The translations under genes were made by a program, and so were the position numbers. Below are positions 7,460-15,161 of a stretch of DNA of 22,708 nucleotides, in pieces. The notes below the pieces were generated by a model, which was not told where the DNA came from, did not search any database, and was given only the letters and a program-made list of their open reading frames with translations. How positions within the stretch are numbered: the first letter of the stretch is position 1; each line of letters starts with the position of its first letter. Source of the DNA: Bacteroidales bacterium (GTDB taxonomy: Bacteria; Bacteroidota; Bacteroidia; Bacteroidales; UBA932); NCBI GenBank assembly GCA_017617475.1, contig JAFZWC010000071.1:1-22708 (forward strand), given 5' to 3'.

Positions 7460-7750
7460 ATGTTTCCCAAACTCGACCCGCTCCTTCATTCCGAGCTCCG
7501 ACTGGCCGTGATGTCCATCCTGGCCGGGGTCGACGAGGCCGACTTCACCTACATCAAAAAGCAGACGGGAGCCACCTCGGGAAACCTCAGCGTCCAGATT
7601 GACAAACTGACATCGGCTGGCTACATTACGGTGGAAAAGGGATTCAAGGGCAAGATGCCCCGCACCACCTGCCGTATCACTCCCGACGGACAAGAGGCCT
7701 TCAGCAACTACGTGGAAGCCCTGAAAGAATACCTCTCCGCCGGCAACTAG
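7460..7750 (+). CDS. Winged-helix transcriptional regulator (HTH_34/MarR-like)
   Basis: A 96-residue single-domain winged-helix protein. Residues 8-35 form the first helices (LLHSELRLAVMSILAGVDEADFTYI), 36-58 the HTH (KKQTGATSGNLSVQIDKLTSAGY), followed by the wing (VTVEKGFKGKMPRTTCRITPDGQ) and a C-terminal dimerisation helix. This closely matches the short stand-alone winged-helix group called HTH_34. It has no separate ligand-binding domain. It starts 3 bases after the membrane-protein stop, so the two are cotranscribed and the regulator may repress or activate this operon. The target is not established. A structured repeat follows its stop and could serve as a terminator. Confidence 0.85.
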   Translation: MFPKLDPLLHSELRLAVMSILAGVDEADFTYIKKQTGATSGNLSVQIDKLTSAGYITVEKGFKGKMPRTTCRITPDGQEAFSNYVEALKEYLSAGN

Positions 7751-7763
7751 CTTGATAATAGTA

Positions 7764-7883
7764 GAAGAGGCACAGCCTCCAGAAACCCCTCCGCTTCGCT
7801 ACGGCCCTCCCACGGCCTACGGCCGCGGGCCCCTCCCTCTAATAGCCGAGGGTGGCTAAGGTTTCTGGAAGCTGTGCCTCTTC
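7764..7883. repeat. Structured repeat element, copy A (long imperfect palindrome with conserved core)
   Basis: Arms 7764-7787 and 7860-7883 are inverted repeats of 24 bases with one mismatch. The 72-base core between them carries TCCGCTTCGCT, CGGCCCTCCCAC, GCGGGCCCCTCCC and two small hairpins (GGCC-TAC-GGCC, and TAGCC-GAGGGT-GGCTA beside the right arm). The same order of elements recurs at 22059-22225. The element lies between two convergent genes and may act as a bidirectional terminator or be a mobile intergenic repeat. It has no ORF of its own. Confidence 0.8.
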
Positions 7884-7897
7884 CGCAAATTATTGAC

Positions 7898-9457
7898 CTA
7901 CTCCTTATACAAACCTTCGCGGGAGAGGAGGTGGTCCAGATTGGCCAGGCCGTACAGGACAACGGCGGAGACTACGGCCGAATGCTCCATGTACTCAGGG
8001 ATGAGCTTGTTGTAGATGTCGCGCTCCGTGTGCCAGATTTCGCCGTACTCGAAGTTGTAGCCCTTGGGGTCCGTCTCACGGAAAGACACGGTGGGGACGC
8101 CATTCATGGCAAAATAGGCGTGATCGCTGCCGCCGGCGCGGGTAGGACGCGGCTGAGCCGGGCCTTCCCGCTTGGTCACCGTGAAGGGAAACTCCGGGTT
8201 CATGTTCTCCAGCGGTTTGCAGATTTCCACATAGTCGTCATACATGGCGGGCGGCACAGATACGCTGGTGGCGCAGAGCGGACCGCCGTCGCGGTTGATG
8301 TAATTGGAGATTTTCTCCAGCGGAACGGTCTTGCTTTCCACGAAATGCTTGGAACCCAGCAGGCCGAATTCCTCGGCCGTCCAGATGCAGAACAGCACGG
8401 TGCGCTTGGGCTTGGCGCCGGAAGTGGCCATCAGACGGGCCGCCTCCAGGGTAACGGAAGCGCCGTTGCCGTCGTCCACCGCACCGGCGGCGGCGTCGTA
8501 GGAGTCCAGGTGGCCGCCGGCCAGCACATACTCCTTGGGATACTTGCTGCCGCGCAGGATACCGATCACGTTGTGATACTTCACCGGACCGCGGTAGAAG
8601 TGGTTGCGGATATCAAATTCCAGCTGGAAGATGTCCTTGCGGAGCACCTTCTCCTTAATCACCTTGAACTGAGCCTCGTCCAGGAGGATGTCACATACCG
8701 TAGGAAGTGTTTCCATGGTAATGTTGTAGCAGTTGGCGCGGTCGTACATGATCTGGAGAGGCACCTTGGCCGAGCGGATGAAACCCGCCACGCCGGCTTC
8801 CACCATCTCCTTGTAGAAAAGAGCCGTTCCCTTTTTGTAGGGCTTCATTTCCTTGGGCGCGTCGCGGTGCTCGAAGTTCCAGCGGCGGATCTCGTTGTTT
8901 TCGAGGTCGATTTCCTCGTTTTCGGCCATAATCTGGGCACGCTGCTCGTTGGCCTTGTCGGACCAGTCGATGGCCATGCCGTTGGACTCGGCATTCAAAA
9001 GCACCCAGGCGCCTTTGAGCAGGCCTTTCATCTTCTCGAACTCGCGGCGGGACTGGGGCTCCATGAGCACGATGCCGCTCTGTTTGCCCTTGGTACCGGC
9101 GGTATAGGAAGGAGTGCCGAAGTGCAGCGTCATGCCGTCTTCGCTGAGCATACGGCCATACCAGGGACCGCGGTTGAAGCCCACGTTAATCTGACCGGCT
9201 TCCTGGACCATCACTTCCAGGCCCCAGGACTCGAACTGCTCCTTCACCCAGGCCTCAGCCTCCGTGAGGGCGGCGGATCCTACAATACGGCCGCCGATGC
9301 GGTTTGCCAGGAAATCGGCATGCTCCATGGTGCGGTTGTCGGTGGTGCCCGTTTCAATAATTTTCTTGACGACTTTGTCCTGGGCGAAGGCCCCGGCGCA
9401 AAGACTGGCAGAAAGCAAGACCGCTGCCAGCAGGGAGGAATAATAACGCGTTTTCAT
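7898..9457 (-). CDS. Secreted M28-family zinc metallopeptidase
   Basis: A 519-residue peptidase with a signal peptide ending near AGAFAQ (residue 26). The N-terminal half contains an insert resembling a protease-associated domain (residues about 100-260). The M28 domain shows co-catalytic zinc ligands and acid: H316 and D318 in GGHLDSYD, D328 in AVDDGNGAS, E362/E363 in WTAEEFG, D390 in RDGG, and H476 in IWHTERD. Enzymes of this family are aminopeptidases or carboxypeptidases that release single amino acids. It begins 4 bases after the ABC ATPase stop, so it is the last gene of an amino-acid transport operon; a plausible role is trimming peptides in the periplasm to feed the transporter. Confidence 0.9.
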   Translation of the reverse strand: MKTRYYSSLLAAVLLSASLCAGAFAQDKVVKKIIETGTTDNRTMEHADFLANRIGGRIVGSAALTEAEAWVKEQFESWGLEVMVQEAGQINVGFNRGPWYGRMLSEDGMTLHFGTPSYTAGTKGKQSGIVLMEPQSRREFEKMKGLLKGAWVLLNAESNGMAIDWSDKANEQRAQIMAENEEIDLENNEIRRWNFEHRDAPKEMKPYKKGTALFYKEMVEAGVAGFIRSAKVPLQIMYDRANCYNITMETLPTVCDILLDEAQFKVIKEKVLRKDIFQLEFDIRNHFYRGPVKYHNVIGILRGSKYPKEYVLAGGHLDSYDAAAGAVDDGNGASVTLEAARLMATSGAKPKRTVLFCIWTAEEFGLLGSKHFVESKTVPLEKISNYINRDGGPLCATSVSVPPAMYDDYVEICKPLENMNPEFPFTVTKREGPAQPRPTRAGGSDHAYFAMNGVPTVSFRETDPKGYNFEYGEIWHTERDIYNKLIPEYMEHSAVVSAVVLYGLANLDHLLSREGLYKE

Positions 9458-9461
9458 ATAC

Positions 9462-10538
9462 CTAAATGATAAGTTTCACACGGAATCCGCGGGTGGTGGA
9501 TTCTTCCACTATCTCCTTGCAGAGACCCCGGAGAGCTTCCATAGAGGGATTATCGGCTTTCAGAGGAGAGGCTTCCAGCCCTTCCACCATGAAATCCAGG
9601 GCCGTCACTTCCGACATCTCGCTGTGGGTGATGCGCACCGTCATGGGGGTATAGTCCGCCATGATGTCCTTGATCATGAGGTCGCTGGCCTGGAGGGCCA
9701 CGTCGCTCTTGGAGGCGATGTTGTATTTGATGCAGAACTGGCGGATGCCGGTTTCCATGCCCAGGAAATCGAAGTCGTCTCCCTTCACCTCAAACACTTC
9801 CTTGCGGATGCGCTGCACAAACGCCTTGGTGGCGCTGCGGCGGGGGGCCTCGAAGATCTGCTTCGGCGTTCCGTCTTCATGGATATAACCGTCGTACATG
9901 AAGAAGATGCGGGTGCTCACGTCGCGGGCGAACTTCATCTCGTGCGTGACGATGAGCATGGTCATGCCTTCCTTGGCCAGTTGGCGGATAACGCTGAGAA
10001 CCTCGCCCACCATGGTGGGATCCAGGGCCGATGTGGGCTCGTCAAAGAGGATGACCTCGGGCTTCATGGCCAGGCAGCGGGCTATGGCCACGCGCTGTTT
10101 CTGACCGCCGGAGAGACTGTCGGGGTAAACGTCGGCCTTCTCGGCCAGACCTACCTTACGAAGGAGCGCCAGGCCCTCTTCGCGGGCCTTTTCCACACTT
10201 TCCTTCCTAATTTTGCAGGGCGCGTACATCACGTTCTCCAGCACGGTCATGTGGTCAAAGAGATTGAAGCTCTGGAACACCATGCCCATCTTCTGGCGCA
10301 TCTTGTGCACCGGATAACCTTTGGCCAGGATGTCTTCCCCGTCAAAGATGATGCTGCCGCCGGTGGGCGGATCCAGCAGGTTCAGGGCCCGCAGGAAAGT
10401 ACTCTTTCCCGTTCCGGAAGGGCCGATAAGGCTTATGACCTCCCCGGGCTGAATCTCGCAGTTGATGTCCTTGAGGACCTGCAGGGCGCTGCCGTCCGGG
10501 TTGTAATAGGTTTTGCTGAGGTGGGAAACGGTAATCAT
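9462..10538 (-). CDS. Polar amino-acid ABC transporter ATP-binding protein with C-terminal extension
   Basis: A 358-residue ATPase. Residues 1-245 form a complete GlnQ/HisP-type ATPase: Walker A GPSGTGKST (39-47), Q-loop VFQSFNLF, signature LSGGQKQR (142-149), Walker B VILFDEPTSALD (162-173) and H-loop VTHE. GlnQ proteins usually end near residue 240-250, whereas this one continues for about 107 residues (ETGIRQFCIKYNI, later ITHSEMSEVTALDF, then the end KEIVEESTTRGFRV), a mixed alpha/beta segment that vaguely resembles a degenerate GHKL-type domain; that comparison is a guess. The ATG overlaps the permease stop by four bases (ATGA), showing translational coupling. It energises import through the fused binding protein/permease. 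Confidence 0.9.
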   Translation of the reverse strand: MITVSHLSKTYYNPDGSALQVLKDINCEIQPGEVISLIGPSGTGKSTFLRALNLLDPPTGGSIIFDGEDILAKGYPVHKMRQKMGMVFQSFNLFDHMTVLENVMYAPCKIRKESVEKAREEGLALLRKVGLAEKADVYPDSLSGGQKQRVAIARCLAMKPEVILFDEPTSALDPTMVGEVLSVIRQLAKEGMTMLIVTHEMKFARDVSTRIFFMYDGYIHEDGTPKQIFEAPRRSATKAFVQRIRKEVFEVKGDDFDFLGMETGIRQFCIKYNIASKSDVALQASDLMIKDIMADYTPMTVRITHSEMSEVTALDFMVEGLEASPLKADNPSMEALRGLCKEIVEESTTRGFRVKLII

Positions 10539-12004
10539 AGCACTTTCTTCTTAGGGGATGCAACTTTCAGCAGCAGGCCGATGAGCCAGACCAGCAGGAA
10601 ATAAACGATGGTGATCACCGCCAGCGGGATGATGGCGTTGAAGGTGCGGCTGCGGATGATGTCGCCGGCGCGCGTGAGGTCCTGGATGGCGATGTAGCCC
10701 ACGATGGAGGTTCCTTTCAGAAGGGACACGCACTGCCCTTTGTACAGTGGAAGTCCCCTCCGGAGCGCCTGGGGCAGCACAATGTTGAAGAAGGTCTGAA
10801 CCCGGGTGAAGCCCAGTGCCAGGCCCGCCTCCGTCTGTCCGTGCGGAATGGCGTCCAGAGAGGTTTTATAGATGTCGCTGACCCCGGAAGCAAAGAACAG
10901 GGCGAAGGTGATTACGGCCACCATATCGGCCGGGAGCCCCGTCTTGGCAAAGACCACATAAAAGAGGATGAGCAGCAGCACCAGGTCCGGAATACCGGAC
11001 ATGAACCCGTTATAGCCGGCGGCGAAAGAACGCATCCATTTCCGGCGGCTGCGGGTCATGGCATATACACCCACACCCAGCACCGTGCCCAGCAGGATGG
11101 CCAGGATGCTTATTTTGACGGTTTCCAGCAGGCCTCCAGTGATGTACTTCCAGCGGCTTTCCGCTATCAGGTTCTTCTGGATGCCCTTTTTGAAGCCGGA
11201 CCACAGTCCTTCACCAATCACCTCGGCCTCCCTGTCCATCACAAAATAGGCCGAATGATAGGAATGGTAGGGTTCCGCGAACAGGAATTCTTCCTCCCTT
11301 TCGGGCGTGACGAAGATGCAGCCGCTAAGCACATCTGCCAGACCACTCCGCATAGCCAGCATCATGCTGCTGGCGTCAAAGTGCTTAATCTCAAGGGGAC
11401 GGTGTAGCTCTTTGCCCAGTTCCCGGAGGATGTCAATCTCAATGCCATACCACTCTCCGTCCACCATAAAGGAAATGGGAGCGGTGTCCGAGACAGCAGC
11501 CACCCGGATAGGGACACCGGAAGTTTCTTCAGGAATATGAGTGAAAGACTGTTCCTGGGCATAGCGGTCCGTAAGCCAGAAATCCTTGAGGCGCTGCATG
11601 GTGCCATCCTCCACCATCCGCCGCTGGACGGCCGTCAGGGTTTGCGCCAACTCAGCGTCCTCTTTCCGGAACATGATGGCAGTGGGAAACGCCTGATCTC
11701 CCACCAAGGCAATCTTGACCCCGTTTTCCTTGCGGACTTCGGCATTGTACACCACTTCGTCTTCCACCACCACATCGGCCTTGTTGTTCAAAAGCGCCTG
11801 CAGCACGTCGCTGTCCAAATTAAACAACTGGAGGGAAATGTCCTTGCGGGCCGACAGTTCCATGTCGTAACAGCTTCCGGCAAGGGTGGCGACCCGGAGG
11901 CCGGCGAGATCGGCCTCACTCTTGATTTCAATAGTGTGCTCCTGTTTTCCGGCGCAGGAAACCAAGGCCAGCACAGATAAGATACCTACTATAAACCTTT
12001 TCAT
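10535..12004 (-). CDS. Amino-acid ABC transporter: lipoprotein substrate-binding domain fused to permease
   Basis: A 489-residue fusion. The ATG at 12004 is preferred to a TTG two codons upstream. It starts with a lipoprotein signal (lipobox LVSC, C17). Residues 30-145 match the second lobe of family-3 binding proteins (LAGLRVATLAGS, NNKADVVVEDE, MFRKEDAELAQ, MVEDGTMQRLKDFW); residues 165-257 match the first lobe (IRVAAVSDTAPISF, WYGIEIDILRELGKEL, MRSGLADVLSG, TPEREEEFLFAEPY). The order of lobes is thus swapped relative to HisJ/GlnH. From about residue 286 comes a HisM/GlnP-type permease with about five helices and the EAA loop (GQTEAGLALGFTRVQTFFNIVLP, broken here only for reading). It is probably anchored to the periplasmic face and imports polar amino acids. 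It is the first gene of a three-gene operon. Confidence 0.85.
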   Translation of the reverse strand: MKRFIVGILSVLALVSCAGKQEHTIEIKSEADLAGLRVATLAGSCYDMELSARKDISLQLFNLDSDVLQALLNNKADVVVEDEVVYNAEVRKENGVKIALVGDQAFPTAIMFRKEDAELAQTLTAVQRRMVEDGTMQRLKDFWLTDRYAQEQSFTHIPEETSGVPIRVAAVSDTAPISFMVDGEWYGIEIDILRELGKELHRPLEIKHFDASSMMLAMRSGLADVLSGCIFVTPEREEEFLFAEPYHSYHSAYFVMDREAEVIGEGLWSGFKKGIQKNLIAESRWKYITGGLLETVKISILAILLGTVLGVGVYAMTRSRRKWMRSFAAGYNGFMSGIPDLVLLLILFYVVFAKTGLPADMVAVITFALFFASGVSDIYKTSLDAIPHGQTEAGLALGFTRVQTFFNIVLPQALRRGLPLYKGQCVSLLKGTSIVGYIAIQDLTRAGDIIRSRTFNAIIPLAVITIVYFLLVWLIGLLLKVASPKKKVL

Positions 12005-12026
12005 TTTCAATTAAGGGGATGGTTTG

Positions 12027-12063
12027 CAAAGATACTTTTTTCCCGGAAAAATTCCTATCTTTG
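12027..12063. promoter_or_regulatory. Divergent promoters whose -7 boxes form an inverted repeat
   Basis: CAAAGATA at 12027-12034 and TATCTTTG at 12056-12063 are perfect inverted copies 21 bases apart. Read outward, each is a perfect TAnnTTTG -7 box: the left one serves the ABC/peptidase operon (ATG at 12004), the right one the tandem esterase (ATG at 12068, nearly leaderless). Each box falls where the other promoter's -33 region should be, so RNA polymerase binding to the two should be mutually exclusive. Confidence 0.6.
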
Positions 12064-12067
12064 AAAT

Positions 12068-13789
12068 ATGAAACGCATTACTCTCTTTTTCTCCGTGCTT
12101 CTGGTAAGCCTGTGGCTGGGTGCCCAGGAGCGTGTTCCCATCTGGCCCAAGGGCAAAATGCCCGACGCCCAAACGCATCAGATAGCCGCCATGACCGACG
12201 AGTCCGAAGCTCCGGGCTTCAAGGCCGACAAGCACCGCACCCCCTATCTGGAATGGTTCGAGAAGCCGGCCAACCCTAACGGGGCCTGCATGATCCTCAT
12301 CTCCGGCGGCAGCTACCAGGTCACCTGCGACGTAGGGCTCATCGACATGTGGCACAAGGAGCTCACCAAGCTGGGCGTCCAGTGCGTGAACTTCGTTTAC
12401 CGCACCCCCCGCCCGGTGGGACTTCCCATTTATCAGTCGGCCTGGGAAGACGGTCAGCGGGCCGTGCGCATGGTGCGCAGGGAAGCTGCCAAACGCGGCT
12501 TTGACCCGGAGAAGATTGGCGTCATTTCCATGTCGGCCGGCTCGCACCTGGCCCTTCTGTTGGCCACCAGTTCCCAGACACCGGCCTATGCGCCCATTGA
12601 CAAGGTGGACGAGACGCCCTGCCACATCAACTGGGCCATTGTGAATGCGCCGGCCTACGCCACCACCGACGGAGAAGCGGGAGGCGCCGCCACCCGTGAA
12701 GGGTACGGACCCGACGTGGCGCTGAGCCAGGTTTTCAAGTTTGACGAGAAAACCTGCCCCATGAGCCTGCATCACGGAGAGTGCGATCCCTACCCGCCCA
12801 CCGGCTCCACGCTGGTTTACCGCCAGCTCCGCCGCATGGGCATTCCGGCCGAACTGCACCTGTATCCGGACAAGGGACACGGCGCCTTCGGCTTTGAGCG
12901 CGGCGTGGAATTCATGACGCAGATGGGCTTCCTGGGCCCCGTGGCCGAAGGAGTGGACATATCGGCCCGCTATACGCAGGACGACGACCGCGAAGGCTAT
13001 ATCAAGGAGAACATCTGGCCCGAAGGCAAGATGCCCAATTATCAGGAAAATCAGGGTACACCTTATATTGAGTGGCATTTCCCCAAGGAGCGCAAGACAA
13101 CCGCCATCCAGATTATCTATTCCGGCGGCTCCTACACCGGAAATGACCCGGACGGCTTTGAAGTGGCCCCCATCCGCCGCTACCTGAATGCAAAGGGTGT
13201 TACGGTGGTGTCCATGCGTTACCGCACGCCCCGCCCCAAAGGCCTGGCCAAGCACACCACCGCCTGGCAGGATCTCCAGCGCGCCGTGCGCATAGTCCGC
13301 AGCAAGGCGGCCGATTATGGCCTGGATCCGGACCGCATCGGCATCATGGGTTCATCGGCCGGTGGCCACCTTACCCTCATGGGCGTCACCTCTTCCCGCC
13401 ACCGTTCCTACTGGCCGGTGGACGACATAGACAAGAAGGTCTCCTGCAAAGTACAGTGGGGTGTGGGCATTTATCCGGCCTATGCGCTCACCGACGGCCT
13501 GGAAGCACCCAATACCACCGGCGGCAACGAAGACTCCGCCGTGCTGGCTCCCGAATTCAGCTTTGACCTGGATACCGCGCCCATGTTCCTCATCCACGGA
13601 GATGCCGACGGCTGGGCCGCCATGAATTCCGTGAAAGTATGGGAGAAGCTGCGCGCCATGGGAATATCGGCCGAGCTGCATACGCTGGCCCTGCGCCCGC
13701 ATTGCTTCATGCTCAAGGCCTCGCCCGGAACCGGAAGCTACACCTACCTGGACCAGATGTACGAGTTCCTGGAGCCTTATCTGAAATAG
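12068..13789 (+). CDS. Secreted tandem alpha/beta-hydrolase (two esterase domains in one chain)
   Basis: A 573-residue protein with a signal peptide (residues 1-19) and two homologous alpha/beta-hydrolase domains, about 22-295 and 314-573. Both copies share IWPxGKMP, TPYxEW, SGGSY, YRTPRP and a long helix/nucleophile segment. Domain 1 has S156 (SMSAGS), D240 (HGECDPY) and H271 (DKGHG); domain 2 has S430 (GSSAGG), D512 or D514 (HGDADG) and H545 (RPHCF). Both triads therefore look intact, although domain 1 has Ser in place of the last Gly of GxSAGG. The nearest families are acetyl-xylan-esterase/BD-FAE-like enzymes that deacylate plant polysaccharides, so two esterase activities in one polypeptide are likely. 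The substrate is not shown. It is convergent with the fucosidase gene, only 6 bases from its stop. Confidence 0.88.
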   Translation: MKRITLFFSVLLVSLWLGAQERVPIWPKGKMPDAQTHQIAAMTDESEAPGFKADKHRTPYLEWFEKPANPNGACMILISGGSYQVTCDVGLIDMWHKELTKLGVQCVNFVYRTPRPVGLPIYQSAWEDGQRAVRMVRREAAKRGFDPEKIGVISMSAGSHLALLLATSSQTPAYAPIDKVDETPCHINWAIVNAPAYATTDGEAGGAATREGYGPDVALSQVFKFDEKTCPMSLHHGECDPYPPTGSTLVYRQLRRMGIPAELHLYPDKGHGAFGFERGVEFMTQMGFLGPVAEGVDISARYTQDDDREGYIKENIWPEGKMPNYQENQGTPYIEWHFPKERKTTAIQIIYSGGSYTGNDPDGFEVAPIRRYLNAKGVTVVSMRYRTPRPKGLAKHTTAWQDLQRAVRIVRSKAADYGLDPDRIGIMGSSAGGHLTLMGVTSSRHRSYWPVDDIDKKVSCKVQWGVGIYPAYALTDGLEAPNTTGGNEDSAVLAPEFSFDLDTAPMFLIHGDADGWAAMNSVKVWEKLRAMGISAELHTLALRPHCFMLKASPGTGSYTYLDQMYEFLEPYLK

Positions 13790-13795
13790 GGAATC

Positions 13796-15157
13796 CTACT
13801 CGTTGAAACTGATGACTTGCCCGGAGCCCTCGTAAAGAGTGCACGGGCTTTCCATTTCTACGGCCAGCACCGTCATCCGGGAATCCAGCACCCGGGCGGG
13901 GACGCTGATGTAATAAACGCCCGGGGTCTGGCTCCAGTCAATGTCGTTGTACTGTTTCCACTCCAGCGGTTCGTCCGTTCCCACCACCCGCACATTCTTG
14001 ACGCGGGATTTGAGGCCCTTGATTTCAATGGATTCGTTGGGAGTGTAGGGGAAGTACAGATAGAGGATATCGCCCGCCTGGTTAAGCGTGGTATAGGCCT
14101 GCACATGGCCGGCCGGAATGCCGGCGCGGGTGGGGTACACGGCCTCGGCATGCTTGGAGGTCCATCGGCCCAGTTCCTTGAGAATATCCACCTCTTCCTG
14201 CGGGATGGTGCCGTCGGCGCGGGGGCCTATATCCAGCAGCAGGTTGCCGCCCAGCGACATGCAGTCTACCAGCATGCGCAGAATGGTGTCGGGGCTCTTG
14301 AAGTCTACGTCTTTCTTGCGGAAGCCCCAGGAATCGTTGATGGTCATGCAGGTTTCCCACCAGCGGGATGCGGGACGCACCACGGGGACGCCCAGCTCGG
14401 GGGTGTCGTAATCTCCGTTACCGGCTATACGGGAATTCACAATCACTTCCGGATTGGTTTCCCGCAGCTGAGCCACTATTCCCGGCGCATTCCACTCTTC
14501 GGAATTGAACTCCCAGTCGCCGTCAAACCAGAACAGGTCCGGGTTGTAGGCCTGGCTCAATTCCTTGAGCTGGGCACTGTTAAAGGTCAGGAAATGCTGC
14601 CAGCGTTCCGGCTCCTTGTGAATGTCGTAACGGGCGGGGCCGGCGCGGAAAACATTGGGGTAGTCTTCGCGCGGCCAGTCAATCAGGGAAAAATACAGGC
14701 CGAGTCTGAGGCCTCCCTGCCGGCGCACCTCCTCCACGAAAGGAGTAAGCACGTCGCGCCCGGCGGCCGATGATTTGACGGCGCTCACGTCCCCGGCCTT
14801 GGTGTCCCAGAGGGCAAAGCCGTCATGATGCTTGGAGGTGATTACCGTATACCGGGCTCCGCTCTCGCGGATAAGTTTCACCCACTGAGCGGGGTCGTAG
14901 GCCGATGCGGTAAAATCGGCCTCCTGGGCAAAATAGTCTTCCATGCTCACGGCTCCGTTGTGGAAGGCCCAGCTCTCCGACCAGTCTCCGCGGGAGTAGA
15001 TTCCCCAGTGGATGAAGATGCCCAGCTTGGCCTGGGAGAACCATTCCATCCGGGCCTCTTTGGCCGGATCTTCCGCGGGGGCGGGGCCGCAGGGGCCTTG
15101 GACGCCAGTGCCGCAGGAAACGGCCGCGAGGGCCAGCACGAGCAGGATTCTTTTCAT
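13796..15157 (-). CDS. GH29 alpha-L-fucosidase, lipoprotein
   Basis: A 453-residue glycoside hydrolase family 29 enzyme. The lipoprotein signal has a lipobox AVSC (C15), so it is probably anchored to a membrane. Family marks: WFSQAKLGIFIHWGIYS, EWx-like loop AFHNGAVSMEDYF, TSKHHDGFALWD (H110/H111 bind fucose), LGLYFSLIDW, and LFWFDGDWEF carrying the expected nucleophile D212. The later MSLGGNLLLDIGPRADGTI is also diagnostic. The C-terminal beta-sandwich is present (about 350-453). The general acid/base cannot be assigned by eye. It releases alpha-linked fucose from host glycans or plant xyloglucan. It starts 4 bases after the cysteine desulfidase-like gene, making it the last of an operon with dsbD and cyuA, an odd grouping. 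Confidence 0.92.
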   Translation of the reverse strand: MKRILLVLALAAVSCGTGVQGPCGPAPAEDPAKEARMEWFSQAKLGIFIHWGIYSRGDWSESWAFHNGAVSMEDYFAQEADFTASAYDPAQWVKLIRESGARYTVITSKHHDGFALWDTKAGDVSAVKSSAAGRDVLTPFVEEVRRQGGLRLGLYFSLIDWPREDYPNVFRAGPARYDIHKEPERWQHFLTFNSAQLKELSQAYNPDLFWFDGDWEFNSEEWNAPGIVAQLRETNPEVIVNSRIAGNGDYDTPELGVPVVRPASRWWETCMTINDSWGFRKKDVDFKSPDTILRMLVDCMSLGGNLLLDIGPRADGTIPQEEVDILKELGRWTSKHAEAVYPTRAGIPAGHVQAYTTLNQAGDILYLYFPYTPNESIEIKGLKSRVKNVRVVGTDEPLEWKQYNDIDWSQTPGVYYISVPARVLDSRMTVLAVEMESPCTLYEGSGQVISFNE

Positions 15158-15161
15158 ATCT

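Noticed and set aside
7764..7883. Ordinary rho-independent terminator only
   Set aside because: There is no T run directly after the stem, the core is 72 bases long with conserved blocks, and a homologous copy exists elsewhere; termination may still be a secondary effect.
7874..9469. 531-codon plus-strand open frame over the M28 peptidase gene
   Set aside because: It is the antisense shadow of a well-supported peptidase; its His/Gly/Val-rich translation has no family features.
12011..13255. 414-codon minus-strand frame over the tandem esterase
   Set aside because: Antisense shadow produced by high GC third positions; the plus strand carries two recognisable esterase domains.
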